Origin: an uncultured Sphingomonadaceae bacterium
GTDB lineage: Bacteria > Pseudomonadota > Alphaproteobacteria > Sphingomonadales > Sphingomonadaceae
Assembly (NCBI GenBank): GCA_947488625.1
Contig: CANKZR010000001.1
Coordinates: 1,488,001-1,552,000, forward strand
Reading direction: 5' to 3'
DNA: 64,000 nt
Below the pieces are notes generated by a model. It had not been told where the DNA came from. It did not search any database and saw only the letters and a list, made by a program, of their open reading frames with translations. This document shows, piece after piece, positions 51,047 through 63,945 of the stretch (positions within the stretch are counted from its first letter, which is position 1; each line of letters starts with the position of its first letter). A program made the position numbers and the translations under genes.

Positions 51047-52879
51047 TCAGTAAACGCGCTTCTTTGGCTCGATGTAGGCGATATCGTCCGTCAGCGTGTA
51101 TTCGTGCACGGGGCGATAATCGATGCGGACGTCGCCGCTGCTGCCGCCCCATCCTTCAAACCATGCGGCGGTGTGCTTCATCCATTCCGCATCGTTGCGA
51201 TCGGGGAAATCCTCGTGCGCGTGGGCGCCGCGCGATTCCTTGCGGTTTTCAGCGGACGACATGGTGACGACGGCCTGCGACATCAAATTGTCCAGCTCCA
51301 GCGTCTCGATCAGGTCGGAATTCCAGATCAGGGAGCGGTCGTGAACCTTGATATCCTGCATCCGCTTGTTCGTCTCTGCCAGAGAGGCGACACCGGCAGA
51401 CATCAGTTCGCTGTCGCGGAACACGGCTGCGTGCTTTTGCATGGTTTTCTGCATTTCGGCGCGCACCTCGGCGGTGGGAGAGCCCCCGTCTGCGTGGCGG
51501 AAATGGTCGAGGCGGGTCAGGGCGAATTCGGCACTGTCAGCTGACAGTTCGTCATGGCTCTGGCCGGGCTTGATCAGTTCCTTCAGGCGGAAACCGGTTG
51601 CCCGGCCGAACACCACGAGGTCGATCAACGAGTTGGAGCCGAGGCGGTTGGCACCGTGTACGGACACGCAGGCAGCTTCGCCCACGGCGAACAGGCCCGG
51701 CACCACGGCATCGGGATTGCCGTCTGCATCGATGGTGACGACTTCGCCGTGATAGTTACACGGAATGCCGCCCATGTTGTAATGCACGGTGGGCGTTACG
51801 GGCAGCGGCTGGCGTGTCAGGTCGACGCCTGCAAAGATCTTGCCGCTTTCGGTAATGCCCGGCAGGCGCTGGGCCAGCACGTCCGGCGCGATGTGATCGA
51901 GGTGGAGGTAGATGTGGTCGCCATCCGGCCCCACGCCGCGTCCCTCGCGCATTTCCAGTGCCATGGAGCGCGAAACCACGTCGCGGCTGGCAAGATCCTT
52001 CGCGGACGGGGCATAGCGTTCCATGAAACGCTCGCCTTCGGAGTTGGTGAGATAGCCACCCTCCCCGCGAGCGCCCTCGGTAATCAGCACGCCTGCGCCG
52101 TAGATGCCGGTGGGGTGGAACTGCACGAATTCCATGTCCTGCAGGGGCAGGCCGGCGCGCAACACCATGCCGCCGCCGTCACCCGTGCAGGTGTGGGCGC
52201 TGGTGGCGGTATAGTAGCAGCGGCCATATCCGCCGGTTGCCAGCACAACGCCGTGGCTGCGGAAACGGTGGATCGTTCCATCGTCCAGGCACATGGCGAT
52301 CACGCCAACGCACACGCCATCCTTCATGATGAGGTCGATGGCGAAATATTCGATGTAGAAATCGGCGCTGTACTTCAGGCTTTGCTGGTAGAGCGCGTGG
52401 AGCATGGCGTGGCCGGTGCGGTCTGCCGCGGCGCAGGTGCGCTGCACGGGCGGGCCTTCACCCATGTTCTGCATGTGGCCGCCAAACGGGCGCTGGTAGA
52501 TGGTGCCGTCTTCGTTGCGGCTGAACGGCACGCCTGCGTGCTCCAGCTCGTAAACCGCCTGCGGTGCTTCGCGCGCGAGGTATTCGATCGCGTCCTGGTC
52601 GCCCAGCCAGTCTGCGCCCTTCACCGTGTCATACATGTGCCATGACCAGTGATCGGGTGTGTTGTTGCCCAGCGAGGCAGCGATGCCGCCCTGCGCTGCC
52701 ACGGTGTGGCTGCGGGTGGGGAACACCTTGGAGATGTTGGCCGTCTTCAGGCCCGCTTCGGCGGCGCCCATCGTGGCGCGCAGGCCGGAACCGCCCGCGC
52801 CAACGACCACCACATCATAGGTATGGTCGATGATCGGGTAGGCGCGGCCGTTGATTTCGAAAGTCTCTTTGCGGGCCAT
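51047..52879 (-). CDS. sdhA: Succinate dehydrogenase flavoprotein subunit
   Basis: A 610-residue complex II subunit that oxidises succinate to fumarate. [13 protein letters not shown] is the FAD fold, [17 protein letters not shown] contains the flavinylated histidine, and [19 protein letters not shown] and [17 protein letters not shown] are conserved. The C terminus RVY is typical of alphaproteobacterial SdhA. The ATG overlaps the sdhD stop by one base. The gene is intact. Confidence 0.96.
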   Translation of the reverse strand: MARKETFEINGRAYPIIDHTYDVVVVGAGGSGLRATMGAAEAGLKTANISKVFPTRSHTVAAQGGIAASLGNNTPDHWSWHMYDTVKGADWLGDQDAIEYLAREAPQAVYELEHAGVPFSRNEDGTIYQRPFGGHMQNMGEGPPVQRTCAAADRTGHAMLHALYQQSLKYSADFYIEYFAIDLIMKDGVCVGVIAMCLDDGTIHRFRSHGVVLATGGYGRCYYTATSAHTCTGDGGGMVLRAGLPLQDMEFVQFHPTGIYGAGVLITEGARGEGGYLTNSEGERFMERYAPSAKDLASRDVVSRSMALEMREGRGVGPDGDHIYLHLDHIAPDVLAQRLPGITESGKIFAGVDLTRQPLPVTPTVHYNMGGIPCNYHGEVVTIDADGNPDAVVPGLFAVGEAACVSVHGANRLGSNSLIDLVVFGRATGFRLKELIKPGQSHDELSADSAEFALTRLDHFRHADGGSPTAEVRAEMQKTMQKHAAVFRDSELMSAGVASLAETNKRMQDIKVHDRSLIWNSDLIETLELDNLMSQAVVTMSSAENRKESRGAHAHEDFPDRNDAEWMKHTAAWFEGWGGSSGDVRIDYRPVHEYTLTDDIAYIEPKKRVY

Positions 52880-53268
52880 CAGGCGGCTCCTGTGGAGAAT
52901 GCGAGGCTGGCGATGCAGAACAGGCCGAATGCGGCCCCGGCAAAGCAGGCGACGTTGAGCAGGAGAATCGCGGCAAACTTGCTGCCCGATTCATGTACAT
53001 AATCTTCGATCACGACCTGCAGGCCCAGGCGCGCGTGCCAGAAGGTGGAGATCACCAGCAGCGCCAGCATGAAGGCAGGCAGGGGAGATGACAGCCAACC
53101 GGAAATGCCGGCGTAGGAATAGTCGTTCATCAACGCCAGCGAGATGCCGAGAAACAGCACCGTCACAAGGTTGCCGACAGCCGTGAAGCGTTGCATCAAC
53201 CAGTGATGCGGCCCTTCGTGAGCCGCGCCGAGGCCGCGTACGCGACCGATCGAAGTTCCATTACCCAT
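52879..53268 (-). CDS. sdhD: Succinate dehydrogenase membrane anchor subunit
   Basis: A 129-residue three-helix membrane subunit. The pattern [20 protein letters not shown], then the helices and [16 protein letters not shown], holds the haem and quinone site residues of SdhD. It anchors SdhAB and carries electrons to ubiquinone. It lies 15 bp downstream of sdhC and 1 bp overlaps sdhA. Confidence 0.93.
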   Translation of the reverse strand: MGNGTSIGRVRGLGAAHEGPHHWLMQRFTAVGNLVTVLFLGISLALMNDYSYAGISGWLSSPLPAFMLALLVISTFWHARLGLQVVIEDYVHESGSKFAAILLLNVACFAGAAFGLFCIASLAFSTGAA

Positions 53269-53283
53269 AGTGTATTTTCCGTC

Positions 53284-53664
53284 CTAGCGAAGCAGGATGA
53301 AGGCCCAGAAGGCCGCAGTCAGCACGATTCCCGAAATGATCGAGATTACAGAGAATGTGCGATTTGTCTGGATTTCGTAACCCGCACCAAGGTCCAGCAC
53401 GAAGTGGCGAATGCCCGAAGACATGTGATTGAAAAAGGCCCATGTCAGACCGATCAGCACAACCATGCCATACCAGCTGGAAGCGTGACCATGGAACGTC
53501 TCGTAAGCGTCCGGCCCGCTGGCCGCCGCGCCCAGCCACCAGAGCAGAACGCCCAGGCCGACAAGTGCCATTCCCGAGCCGGTTATGCGGTGCAGGATGG
53601 AGACCGTCATATGCGGACCCCATTTCCAGATTTGCAGGTGCGGTGAAAGCGGGCGATTGGCCAT
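53284..53664 (-). CDS. sdhC: Succinate dehydrogenase cytochrome b556 subunit
   Basis: A 126-residue membrane subunit beginning MANRPLSPHLQIWKWGP. SILHRITGSGMALVGLG and HMSSGIRHFVLDLG are the SdhC signatures, including the haem-ligand histidine. A longer open frame extends far upstream, but the family start and a GGAAC-type site place the ATG at 53664. It is the first gene of sdhC-sdhD-sdhA; the promoter should lie in the 180 bp between it and the divergent SDR gene. Confidence 0.93.
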   Translation of the reverse strand: MANRPLSPHLQIWKWGPHMTVSILHRITGSGMALVGLGVLLWWLGAAASGPDAYETFHGHASSWYGMVVLIGLTWAFFNHMSSGIRHFVLDLGAGYEIQTNRTFSVISIISGIVLTAAFWAFILLR

Positions 53665-53845
53665 GATGTGTTCCGTCGCGTTATTGAATGCCCAAAGTGT
53701 TGACCCCGCTCTAGCGATTGTATCGCCTGTGACAAGCGGGCCTTCGGGCAGGTTGGCAAAATTCCTCCCCGGCCTGACCAAAAGAGCCGGTCTGGCGACT
53801 TCTCGGCCTTTCCCAGTGCGATGCCCCTCGCTATGAGATGAGGCC

Positions 53846-54556
53846 ATGACCAATATTCTAGTAACCGGCAGCAGCAGAGGCATCGGACAGGCGATTGCCG
53901 ACCGGTTGGCCGATCGCGACTGTAATGTCATGGGCCACGCCACCCGCGCGGTGGACGCCCGCACCATTGCCGCCGACTTCGCCGATCCGCCCGCCCCGCA
54001 GATGCTGTGGGAGGAGGCGCTTGCGCGTCTGGACGGACAGATAGACGTGCTGGTGAACAATGCCGGCCTGTTCGAGCAGATACCGCTGAACGCCAGTGAC
54101 ATAGAATGGCTGGACCGGTGGGAAGATACTCTGCGCATCAATCTTACCGCTGCAGCCCAGCTGAGCCGGTTCGCCGTGCGCCACTGGCAGGAGCGCGGTG
54201 CCCCCGGCCGCCTCGTCCACATTTCCAGCCGCGCCGCCTATCGCGGCGATTCCCCAGCGCACTGGCATTATGCAGCAGCCAAGGGCGGAATGGTGTCCAT
54301 GCACAAGACCATCGCCCGTGCCTATGCCGGTGAAGGCATCTTGTCCTACGCCATCACGCCGGGCTTCACCGATACCAGCATGGCGGGCGATTACCTGGAA
54401 AGCCGGGGCGGAGAAGGCCTGCTGGCAGATATTCCGCTGGGCCGCGTGGCAGAGCCGGAAGAGATTGCCGACATCGCCGTTTTCTGCGCGCTGGACGCTC
54501 CACCCAGCATGACCGGCGCGGTGATCGATGCCAACGGCGCGAGCTATGTTCGCTAG
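53846..54556 (+). CDS. Short-chain dehydrogenase/reductase
   Basis: A 236-residue SDR with GSSRGIGQAIA, VNNAGLFEQIP, ISSRAAYRG and the catalytic YAAAK in HWHYAAAKGG. The substrate is unknown. It overlaps the start of the metallo-beta-lactamase-like gene by 11 bp and so probably leads an operon with that gene and prmA. Confidence 0.87.
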   Translation: MTNILVTGSSRGIGQAIADRLADRDCNVMGHATRAVDARTIAADFADPPAPQMLWEEALARLDGQIDVLVNNAGLFEQIPLNASDIEWLDRWEDTLRINLTAAAQLSRFAVRHWQERGAPGRLVHISSRAAYRGDSPAHWHYAAAKGGMVSMHKTIARAYAGEGILSYAITPGFTDTSMAGDYLESRGGEGLLADIPLGRVAEPEEIADIAVFCALDAPPSMTGAVIDANGASYVR

Positions 54557-55487
54557 GTTGCAGGCGGGTCTGGCGGTTGGGCTCACCGCCCTTTTGCTGG
54601 GCGCCTGTGTCGCCCCGCAACCGCCCGTACCCCTCGCCAGCCCAGCCGTGCTGGAGGCTGCACGAAGCAATGCGCCCTCTCCCGCAGGATGGACCGCAGC
54701 TTGTGGGGACTGGGATGAATGGGACAAGCGCGCCCAGCCCTTTCGCATTCACGGTGACACCTATCATGTCGGCACGTGCGGAATTTCCGCCATCCTCGTT
54801 GCCGGCGAAAACGGCCACGTGCTCCTCGACAGCGGTACACGGGATGGCGCGCGCGTTGTTCTCAGCAACATCCGCACACTGGGCTTTCAGCCGCAGAACC
54901 TGCGCGCGGTGCTGACCAGCCATGAGCATTTCGACCACGTGGGCGGCCTGTGGTGGATCTATCAGAACACCGGCACGAAAGTACTGACATCGCCACAGGC
55001 TGCACCCGTAATCGAAACCGGCGTTGCGGCCAGCGACGATCCGCAATACGGCATGCATGGCCCCATGCGCCCCCTGGCCAGCCAGGTTGTATCAGCGATC
55101 ACACCCGGAGAAGCCGTGACGATCTCCGGTCTCACGTTCACGCCCATTGCCACTCCGGGCCATACGGCGGGTGCGCTGGCGTGGCAGTGGAGAAGTTGCG
55201 AAGGAGACGATTGCAAGACCATCGTCTATGCAGACAGCCTGTCCCCCGTCTCAAGCGACGATTACCGTTTCTCGGACCATCCCCGATTTGTTCAGGCCTT
55301 TCGCGACGGTATTACGCGCCTTTCGACGCTAAACTGCGATATCCTGCTGACACCCCACCCCTCTGCCAGCGACATGCGTGACAAGCTGGTGGCCGGTGAT
55401 ATTGCTGCGGGGATGGATTGTGCATCCTATGCCTCGGATCGCCTCGCACGATTAGAAGAACGCCTGGCGATGGAAGCTGCGCGATGA
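54546..55487 (+). CDS. Subclass B3-like metallo-beta-lactamase, lipoprotein
   Basis: About 313 residues. A lipoprotein signal ends LLLGAC. The metal sites fit subclass B3: HEHFDH in LTSHEHFDHVGGLWW (the HxHxDH set), the histidine in TPGHTAGALAW and the histidine in LTPHPSASDM. Two cysteines (SCEGDDC) may form a disulphide. B3 enzymes hydrolyse penicillins and carbapenems, but related environmental proteins vary and activity is unproven. The ATG at 54546 overlaps the SDR gene; the stop overlaps prmA (ATGA). This suggests a resident gene rather than a recent acquisition. Confidence 0.8.
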   Translation: MFARLQAGLAVGLTALLLGACVAPQPPVPLASPAVLEAARSNAPSPAGWTAACGDWDEWDKRAQPFRIHGDTYHVGTCGISAILVAGENGHVLLDSGTRDGARVVLSNIRTLGFQPQNLRAVLTSHEHFDHVGGLWWIYQNTGTKVLTSPQAAPVIETGVAASDDPQYGMHGPMRPLASQVVSAITPGEAVTISGLTFTPIATPGHTAGALAWQWRSCEGDDCKTIVYADSLSPVSSDDYRFSDHPRFVQAFRDGITRLSTLNCDILLTPHPSASDMRDKLVAGDIAAGMDCASYASDRLARLEERLAMEAAR

Positions 55488-56389
55488 GCTGGAAATTGTC
55501 CGCAATCGCTTCGAAAGAAGCCGTGGAAGCCGCGCTGGACCGGCGTGACGAAATTGTCGGTTGGGACGAGAACATCGTCCTCACCGGTTTTGAAGTCGAT
55601 CCCCCGGAGCCGGACACCTGGCGGCTGGATGCCTATACCCATGGCAAACCGAGCGACGCGGACCGAAAGGCGGTGCATTCGCTGTTCGATCATCCCGCGC
55701 CCCCCATCCTCGCGGAAAAACTACCTGCCACCGATTGGGTGACGGAAAGCCAGAAAGGCGTCGAACCGATCCGCGCGGGTCGCTTTCGGGTACGCACGCC
55801 CGATCATGCCGCGCTTGACGAACCGGGCCTGATCGAATTCGTCATCCCTGCCGCGCAGGCATTCGGAACGGGGCAGCATGAAACCACGGCAGGCTGCCTC
55901 CAGATGCTCGATATTATGCATGCACAAGGGCTCCACCCGCGCGATGTAGCCGATATTGGCACCGGCACCGGTCTGCTCGCCTTTGCCGCGCTTGCCTTGT
56001 GGCCCCATGCCTTTGCCACGGCGAGCGATATCGACCCTGTCTGCGGGCCGGCGGTGGTGTATAATTGCGAGCTGAACAAGCTGCCTTTGGGTTCGCGTCG
56101 CGGCGAATTTGCCATGCTGATTGCCGACGGCATGGACGATCCGGCGCTGCAGGCGCGGGCGCCTTACGATCTGCTGATCGCCAACATCCTTGCCGGTCCG
56201 CTGATCGATATGGCGCATGATTTCGCCAATGCCGTGGCTCCACGCGGAAGCATCCTTCTGGCGGGTCTGCTGGAGCGGCAGGAGAGCGATGTGCGCGCCG
56301 CCTATCGCAGGGCGGGCTTCCGGCTCCACCGCCGCATCGTGAACGGCGATTGGAGCATTCTGTGGCTGCGTCGTCGCTATACGGGATAG
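55484..56389 (+). CDS. prmA: Ribosomal protein L11 methyltransferase
   Basis: About 301 residues. A ferredoxin-like N-terminal domain is followed by the SAM domain: PAQAFGTGQHETTAGCL, VADIGTGTGLLAFAAL and LLIANILAGPLIDMA (the NxxA motif). It methylates L11 in the large ribosomal subunit. The ATG (MSWKLSAIAS) overlaps the preceding stop. The next gene starts 14 bp further on, preceded by an AGGAGG site that overlaps the prmA stop. Confidence 0.9.
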   Translation: MSWKLSAIASKEAVEAALDRRDEIVGWDENIVLTGFEVDPPEPDTWRLDAYTHGKPSDADRKAVHSLFDHPAPPILAEKLPATDWVTESQKGVEPIRAGRFRVRTPDHAALDEPGLIEFVIPAAQAFGTGQHETTAGCLQMLDIMHAQGLHPRDVADIGTGTGLLAFAALALWPHAFATASDIDPVCGPAVVYNCELNKLPLGSRRGEFAMLIADGMDDPALQARAPYDLLIANILAGPLIDMAHDFANAVAPRGSILLAGLLERQESDVRAAYRRAGFRLHRRIVNGDWSILWLRRRYTG

Positions 56390-56403
56390 GAGGTTACAGC
56401 ACC

Positions 56404-57117
56404 ATGCGTCGCGCAATGCGGATCTTCCTGATCGTCATCGGCCTGCTGGCGCTGATGATCGTCGGCTATCCTCTGGCGGGGTGGATCGGCAGTTCCATTC
56501 CGCAGAACAACGACGTTGACGAACCGGCGCGTGCGAGCGACGGCATCGAGATACTGGTGGAAACCAACGGCACACATACCAGTATCGTGGTGCCGGTGGT
56601 GACAGCTATAAAGGACTGGCGAACCAGCTTTCCCAGTGCAGCGATGCCCGATGCCTATGGCCGTGTTCCAACGCATCTGGCCATCGGCTGGGGAGAGCGC
56701 GAAGTCTTCCTCAACGTGCCGACGTGGGGCGACCTGAAGGCCACCACCGCCCTGCGCATTGCCACCATCGGCGGCGATGCCCTGATGCGGGTGAGCCATT
56801 ACGTGCGCCCCCTGCCCGGCCCCAACCACCGCCCCTTGCGCGTAAGCGCGCAACAGTATGAACGCCTTGTGGCCGCTATCGAACAACCCCTGCCCGATCT
56901 TCCTGCCGGCAAGGACCGCGAGATTTTAAAGGGCACCTATGCCGACGATGCCTATTACGAGGCGGCGGGCACCTATTCCATGGCCAACAACTGCAACAGC
57001 TGGGTGGGCGAAACGCTGGCCCGGGCAGGCGTGGAAATGGGCGCGTGGACACCGTTTGCCGGCGGGGTGATGAAATGGATTCCCGAGCCGGAAACCGCCC
57101 TGCAGCGCGATAAGTAA
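56404..57117 (+). CDS. TIGR02117/DUF2459 family envelope protein
   Basis: A 237-residue protein with an N-terminal membrane anchor (IFLIVIGLLALMIVGYPLAGW). ETNGTHTSIVVPV, AIGWGEREVFLN and NNCNSWVGETLARAG are the hallmark segments. The cysteine-histidine pattern resembles NlpC/P60-like or urease-associated proteins, but function is unknown. AGGAGG lies 10 nt before the ATG. It is probably last in the SDR-lactamase-prmA operon. Confidence 0.82.
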   Translation: MRRAMRIFLIVIGLLALMIVGYPLAGWIGSSIPQNNDVDEPARASDGIEILVETNGTHTSIVVPVVTAIKDWRTSFPSAAMPDAYGRVPTHLAIGWGEREVFLNVPTWGDLKATTALRIATIGGDALMRVSHYVRPLPGPNHRPLRVSAQQYERLVAAIEQPLPDLPAGKDREILKGTYADDAYYEAAGTYSMANNCNSWVGETLARAGVEMGAWTPFAGGVMKWIPEPETALQRDK

Positions 57118-57232
57118 GCGTCTGAGGTATAACACGTAGCTGTTATCAAAGGTTGATGCGCGCCATGTTGGCGTTTGCTACGCCCCGGCCCGGGTCGACT
57201 AACGAAAACATAATCAGGGTTGGTACTTCAAC

Positions 57233-57565
57233 ATGGCTGAACGCAGCGTCCAGCGGCATGACATATCTATCGTCGGGAAACTGCGGACAGGCACGGGCAA
57301 GCGCGACGTGACGATCGTCGACCTGTCCGCTCGTGGGTGTCGTATCTTTGACCGGATGGGGCATCTGCCGCATAACCAATCGGTGACGATCAAGATCGGT
57401 CCCATCGGTCCCATCGATGCGACGGTTCGCTGGCATGATCAGCCCTACGCCGGACTGCGCTTCGACAACCCCCTTTATCCTGCGGTGCTGGACCATATCC
57501 GTGCGCATTTCGACCTGCGCGAACTTGGCAAGGGCGATATCGACGGACCTGAACGGGCGAGATAG
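57233..57565 (+). CDS. Single-domain PilZ protein
   Basis: A 110-residue PilZ domain protein. RSVQR (RxxxR) begins at residue 4 and DLSARG (DxSxxG) is near residue 30, so both cyclic-di-GMP contacts are present. The rest is the six-stranded barrel with a C-terminal helix. It stands alone, with 115 bp upstream and the next SDR gene about 90 bp downstream. Confidence 0.8.
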   Translation: MAERSVQRHDISIVGKLRTGTGKRDVTIVDLSARGCRIFDRMGHLPHNQSVTIKIGPIGPIDATVRWHDQPYAGLRFDNPLYPAVLDHIRAHFDLRELGKGDIDGPERAR

Positions 57566-57653
57566 GCCAAACGTCTCTGCCTGCCCAAGGCGGAACATAG
57601 CGCACCTCCCATTCATTGCCATTGCAAACCTCCCGCAATGCAAGAGAGACACG

Positions 57654-58325
57654 ATGAACAGGACCCTTCTCATCACCGGCGCATCTTCCGGTATCGGCGC
57701 CGCAACCGCCCACGCCGCCGCCAAGGCAGGCTGGAATGTGGCTCTGCTGGCCCGTTCCGAAGACAAGCTGAAAACGCTGGCTGACGAGATTGGCGATGCT
57801 GCGCTTGCGGTACCGTGCGATGTTACGGATCGTAATCACGTGACCCAGGCGGTTTCCAGCGCGGTGGACCATTTCGGCGAGCTCCATGCGGTCTTCGCCA
57901 ATGCTGGCATGGGCGTGGAAAATCCGGGCGTGGAAAAAGGCGATCCGGCAGAGTGGCACGACATGGTGCACCTCAACATCATGGCAGTGCTCTACACCGC
58001 GCACGCCACACTGCCCCATCTGCGCAAGACGAAGGGCACCTTCGTGGTCACCGGTTCAAAGGCCGGGCGCGATCACATGCAGGGCTCCATCTACGGTGCA
58101 ACCAAATGGTTCATCCAGGGCTTTGCAGGCAATCTGGCGGAGGAGATGCGCGAGTGGAACGGGCGCTGCACGCTGATAACGCCAGGCATGGTCGACACGC
58201 CATTCTTTGATGAGGGCAAGCCCACCAAGCTGCAACCCGAAGATATCGCGGATGCTGTGGTCTTCGCGCTCGACCAACGCGATACCTCATGCGTGCGCGA
58301 AATTCACCTCATGCCCAACGACTAG
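57654..58325 (+). CDS. Short-chain dehydrogenase/reductase
   Basis: A 223-residue SDR with GASSGIGAATA, ANAGMGVENPG, VTGSKAG and the catalytic YxxxK in IYGATKWFIQG. The serine is in TGSKAGRD, slightly unusual. The ATG at 57654 follows AAGAGAG. The substrate is unknown. It is convergent with ligA, whose stop is 3 bp away. Confidence 0.86.
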   Translation: MNRTLLITGASSGIGAATAHAAAKAGWNVALLARSEDKLKTLADEIGDAALAVPCDVTDRNHVTQAVSSAVDHFGELHAVFANAGMGVENPGVEKGDPAEWHDMVHLNIMAVLYTAHATLPHLRKTKGTFVVTGSKAGRDHMQGSIYGATKWFIQGFAGNLAEEMREWNGRCTLITPGMVDTPFFDEGKPTKLQPEDIADAVVFALDQRDTSCVREIHLMPND

Positions 58326-58328
58326 CGG

Positions 58329-60894
<2,566 letters not shown>

Positions 60895-60898
<4 letters not shown>

Positions 60899-62574
60899 AC
60901 GCCCTCCAGCAAACGATCCGCCTGAGCGCGGGCCTCTTGGGTTATTTCCGCGCCGCTCAGCATCCGTGCAATTTCTTCCTGCCGCCCGGCCTCGTCCAGC
61001 AGACCGACGGAGGTTTTCGTCACCGTGCCCTCGCTCGATTTGGCGATCATGTAGTGCGTGCGCCCGCGCGCGGCGACTTGCGGAGAATGGGTAACGGCCA
61101 GCAACTGCCCGCCTTCACCACCGACGCCAGACGCGAGCCGTGCCAACCGCTCCCCGATGGCGGAAGCGACCGCGCCGCCGACGCCGCGATCGATCTCGTC
61201 GAAGATAACCGTGGCCGCTCCGCCCTGCTCTGCCAGCGCCACTTTCAGCACGAGGATGAAGCGTGACAGTTCGCCGCCCGATGCAATCTTGGTGAGCGGG
61301 GCGAAATCCGCACCAGGGTTGGTGGCAATCAGAAACTCGACCGTGTCGATGCCCTGCGGCCCCCACTTTTCCTCCGGCTGCTCTGCCACGGCGGTTTTGA
61401 AGCGCGCGGCATCCAGCTTGAGCGGAGCGAGTTCCGCGGCGACCGCCTCGTCCAGTTCCAGTGCAGCGGAAATGCGATTGGCGTGCAGCGCCTCTGCCCG
61501 TGCACGATAGATCTGGTGCGCATCGCGTTCGGCCTTCTGCAAATCCGCAAGATCGGCATCGCCCTGTTCGATGGCGTCTAGCTTCCCACGAATAGTGCGC
61601 ATCACATCCGGCAGATCATCCACCTGGCACCCGTGCTTGCGAGCCAGAGCGCGCAGTTCGAACAGGCGCGTCTCTATCCGGTCCAGTTCCAGCGGATCGT
61701 GCTGCATCGCCTCGGCGGCTGCCTGCAGCTTCTCCTCCGCCTCGCCTGCTTCGATCACGGCCCGGTCGAGAGCGCCGAGCGCCTCTGCCAGCAAGGAATG
61801 CTCTTGCGCAATACGGTCCAGCTTGCGCGCGGCCACGCGTAACGAGGCGAGCGGCGAATCCGATCCGTCCCACACCATGCGCAGGTCTTCCAGATCGCCC
61901 GCCAGCTTCTCGCCCTTCTGCATGTCGGCGCGAGTGTTGGCGAGGCTTTCCTCCTCGCCTTCCTGCGGTTCGATATTGGTGAGTTCGGCAAGGTGCGCCA
62001 GCAACAAATCCTGATCCGCCCGCGCCTGTTCAATCGCGCCTTCAGCGTCTTTCAGGGCTTCTCGCGCCGTGCGCCAGTCATCCCAGGCAGCGGCAACGCC
62101 TGCCACGTCCGCACCGGCATAGCGATCGAGCAAAGCCCGGTGTCCTCGCGGATTCACCAGTCCGCGATCATCGTGCTGGCCATGCAGTTCCACCAATGCG
62201 CCCGATAACGTACGCAGCAGTGCCACGCCTACGGGCTGATCGTTGACGAATGCCTTGGAGCCGCCATCGGCTTTCAGTCGTCGGCGGATGATCAGCGCTT
62301 CGCCCGGTTCCATGTCCACCTCGGCATCGCCCAGCGCATCGCGCACTGACGCGGGCAGTTCGTTGAATTCGAACGTCGCGGTGACGCTCGCCTGATCCTC
62401 CCCGCTGCGGACAAGCGCGGAATCGGCGCGATTGCCCAGCACGAGACCCAGGGCGTCGAGCAGGATGGACTTGCCTGCGCCCGTTTCGCCGGTCAACACG
62501 CCCAGCCCCGGTCCGAAGGACAGGTCCAGCGCCTCGATCAGCACGATGTTCCGAATAGAAAGCGCGGTGAGCAT
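60895..62574 (-). CDS. recN: DNA repair protein RecN
   Basis: About 559 residues of the SMC-like RecN family. Walker A GETGAGKS is at 29-36 of the product started at 62574 (MLTALSIRN). A coiled-coil middle follows, then ASGGELSRFILVLK and VIFDEIDRGVGGAVA as the C-terminal signature and Walker B. It acts in double-strand-break repair. The longer frame from 62631 adds a Cys-rich leader and is less likely. It heads the repair operon. Confidence 0.95.
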
Positions 62575-62702
62575 AGCTACCACCGGCTTTACGTGCCGGC
62601 CCGGCGCAGCGCAACGATTGACGCAAGACAAAGGTGGATGTTCAGGTCTTCTTAACCATTGTCTGCGTTAGTGAACGCTCGCAATTGGAGGTTCTGCCCG
62701 TA

Positions 62703-63038
62703 ATGTCGGTGCTTACGATCAGGTCGCACAAACGATATGCCACCCGGCTGCCGGTTGAATTGCGCCGCAATGGCCGCAAGACCGCATCAGGGTTGCTGAT
62801 TGAACTTTCGCAGCAAGGTGCGCGTATCAGCAACCTTGGGCGTAACAAGTTCGAGATGGGCGACGAGGTTGTTGTCGTCGTTTCCTCCGAGTTCGAAATC
62901 GAAGGCACGATCCGCTGGGCTCACGATGGCCTCGCCGGCGTCCGGCTCAACCGTTCGCTTCACCTGCCCGAAATGCGTGAGCTGCTTGAAATCAACCGTC
63001 GCGAACAGTCCGACCCGGAATTGCGCTACGGCACCTGA
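62703..63038 (+). CDS. Single-domain PilZ protein
   Basis: A 111-residue PilZ protein with RYATR (RxxxR) near residue 11 and ELSQQG near residue 38, where glutamate replaces the usual Asp/Asn of the second motif. Cyclic-di-GMP binding is therefore likely but less certain than for the other two PilZ proteins. It is divergent from recN and convergent with bamD. Confidence 0.8.
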   Translation: MSVLTIRSHKRYATRLPVELRRNGRKTASGLLIELSQQGARISNLGRNKFEMGDEVVVVVSSEFEIEGTIRWAHDGLAGVRLNRSLHLPEMRELLEINRREQSDPELRYGT

Positions 63039-63050
63039 ACCGGATTGGGA

Positions 63051-63848
63051 TCAATCCTGGATACGATCCGGGGCATGCTCCTGCATCAATTCGAACGCTT
63101 TTTCATACCATTCATTGCCCGGATAGTTGGCACCAAGCACGGCGGAATACCGCTGCGCTTCTTCGGGCACGCCCAGCGCCAGGCTGCTTTCGGTGAGACG
63201 ATAGAGTGCCTCCGGCGCGTGGCTGGTGGTCTGGTAATCGTCGACCACGTTCTGGAACCGCAACTGCGAGGCGAGCCACTGGCCGGTGCGCTGGTAGAAC
63301 CGGCCGATCTCCATTTCCTTGCCCGCCAGGTGATCGTTCACCAGATCGATCTTCAGCCGGGCATCATCGGCATAGGGGCTTTCCGGATAACGACGCACAA
63401 TCTCGGTCAAAGCCTGTAGCGCACGTTCCGTAATGGCCTGATCGCGCTCTACATCGCTGATCTGCTCGTAATAGCTGATGGCGATGAGATAATAGGCGTA
63501 GGGCGCATCGCGGTTGCCCGGATGGATCGACAGGAACCGCGACGCCGACTGGATGGCGCGCGTGTAGTCGCGCGCGGCATAGTAGGAGAACGCGCTCATC
63601 AACTGCGCACGGCGCGCCCAGGGTGAATAGGGGTGCTGGCGTTCCACCTCGTCGAAAAGACCGGCGGCCAGTTTAAGGTCACCGCGATCCAGCCGGCCCT
63701 TTGCCGCAGAATACAGCGATTCGACATCGCGCGCGACATAGGCAAGGTCAGTTTCGCCGGCAGTACTGCCGCCGCTGGCACAGCCTGTCAGCAGCATTGC
63801 GGAAGTGGCGCCCAGCAGCGCGCTACGGATGGAAAGCTTAGCGATCAT
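63051..63848 (-). CDS. bamD: Outer membrane assembly lipoprotein BamD
   Basis: About 265 residues. The lipobox LLTGC places the lipidated cysteine at residue 23. TPR units follow (YSAAKGRLDRGDLKLAAGLF, ARDYTRAIQSASRFLSIHPG, ITERALQALTEIVRRYPESP). BamD is an essential partner of BamA in inserting outer-membrane barrels. The start at 63848 (MIAKLSIRS) gives the proper signal peptide; the upstream frame start at 63917 does not. Its order before recN and ligA is common in alphaproteobacteria. Confidence 0.94.
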   Translation of the reverse strand: MIAKLSIRSALLGATSAMLLTGCASGGSTAGETDLAYVARDVESLYSAAKGRLDRGDLKLAAGLFDEVERQHPYSPWARRAQLMSAFSYYAARDYTRAIQSASRFLSIHPGNRDAPYAYYLIAISYYEQISDVERDQAITERALQALTEIVRRYPESPYADDARLKIDLVNDHLAGKEMEIGRFYQRTGQWLASQLRFQNVVDDYQTTSHAPEALYRLTESSLALGVPEEAQRYSAVLGANYPGNEWYEKAFELMQEHAPDRIQD

Positions 63849-63945
63849 GGCTCGCCTATAACTAGCCTCTCGCTGAACGCCAAGTGAAGTCACCACGACT
63901 TTACCGCTTTCTCGCATGGCCGACGCTCGAATTTTCCGCAGTTAC

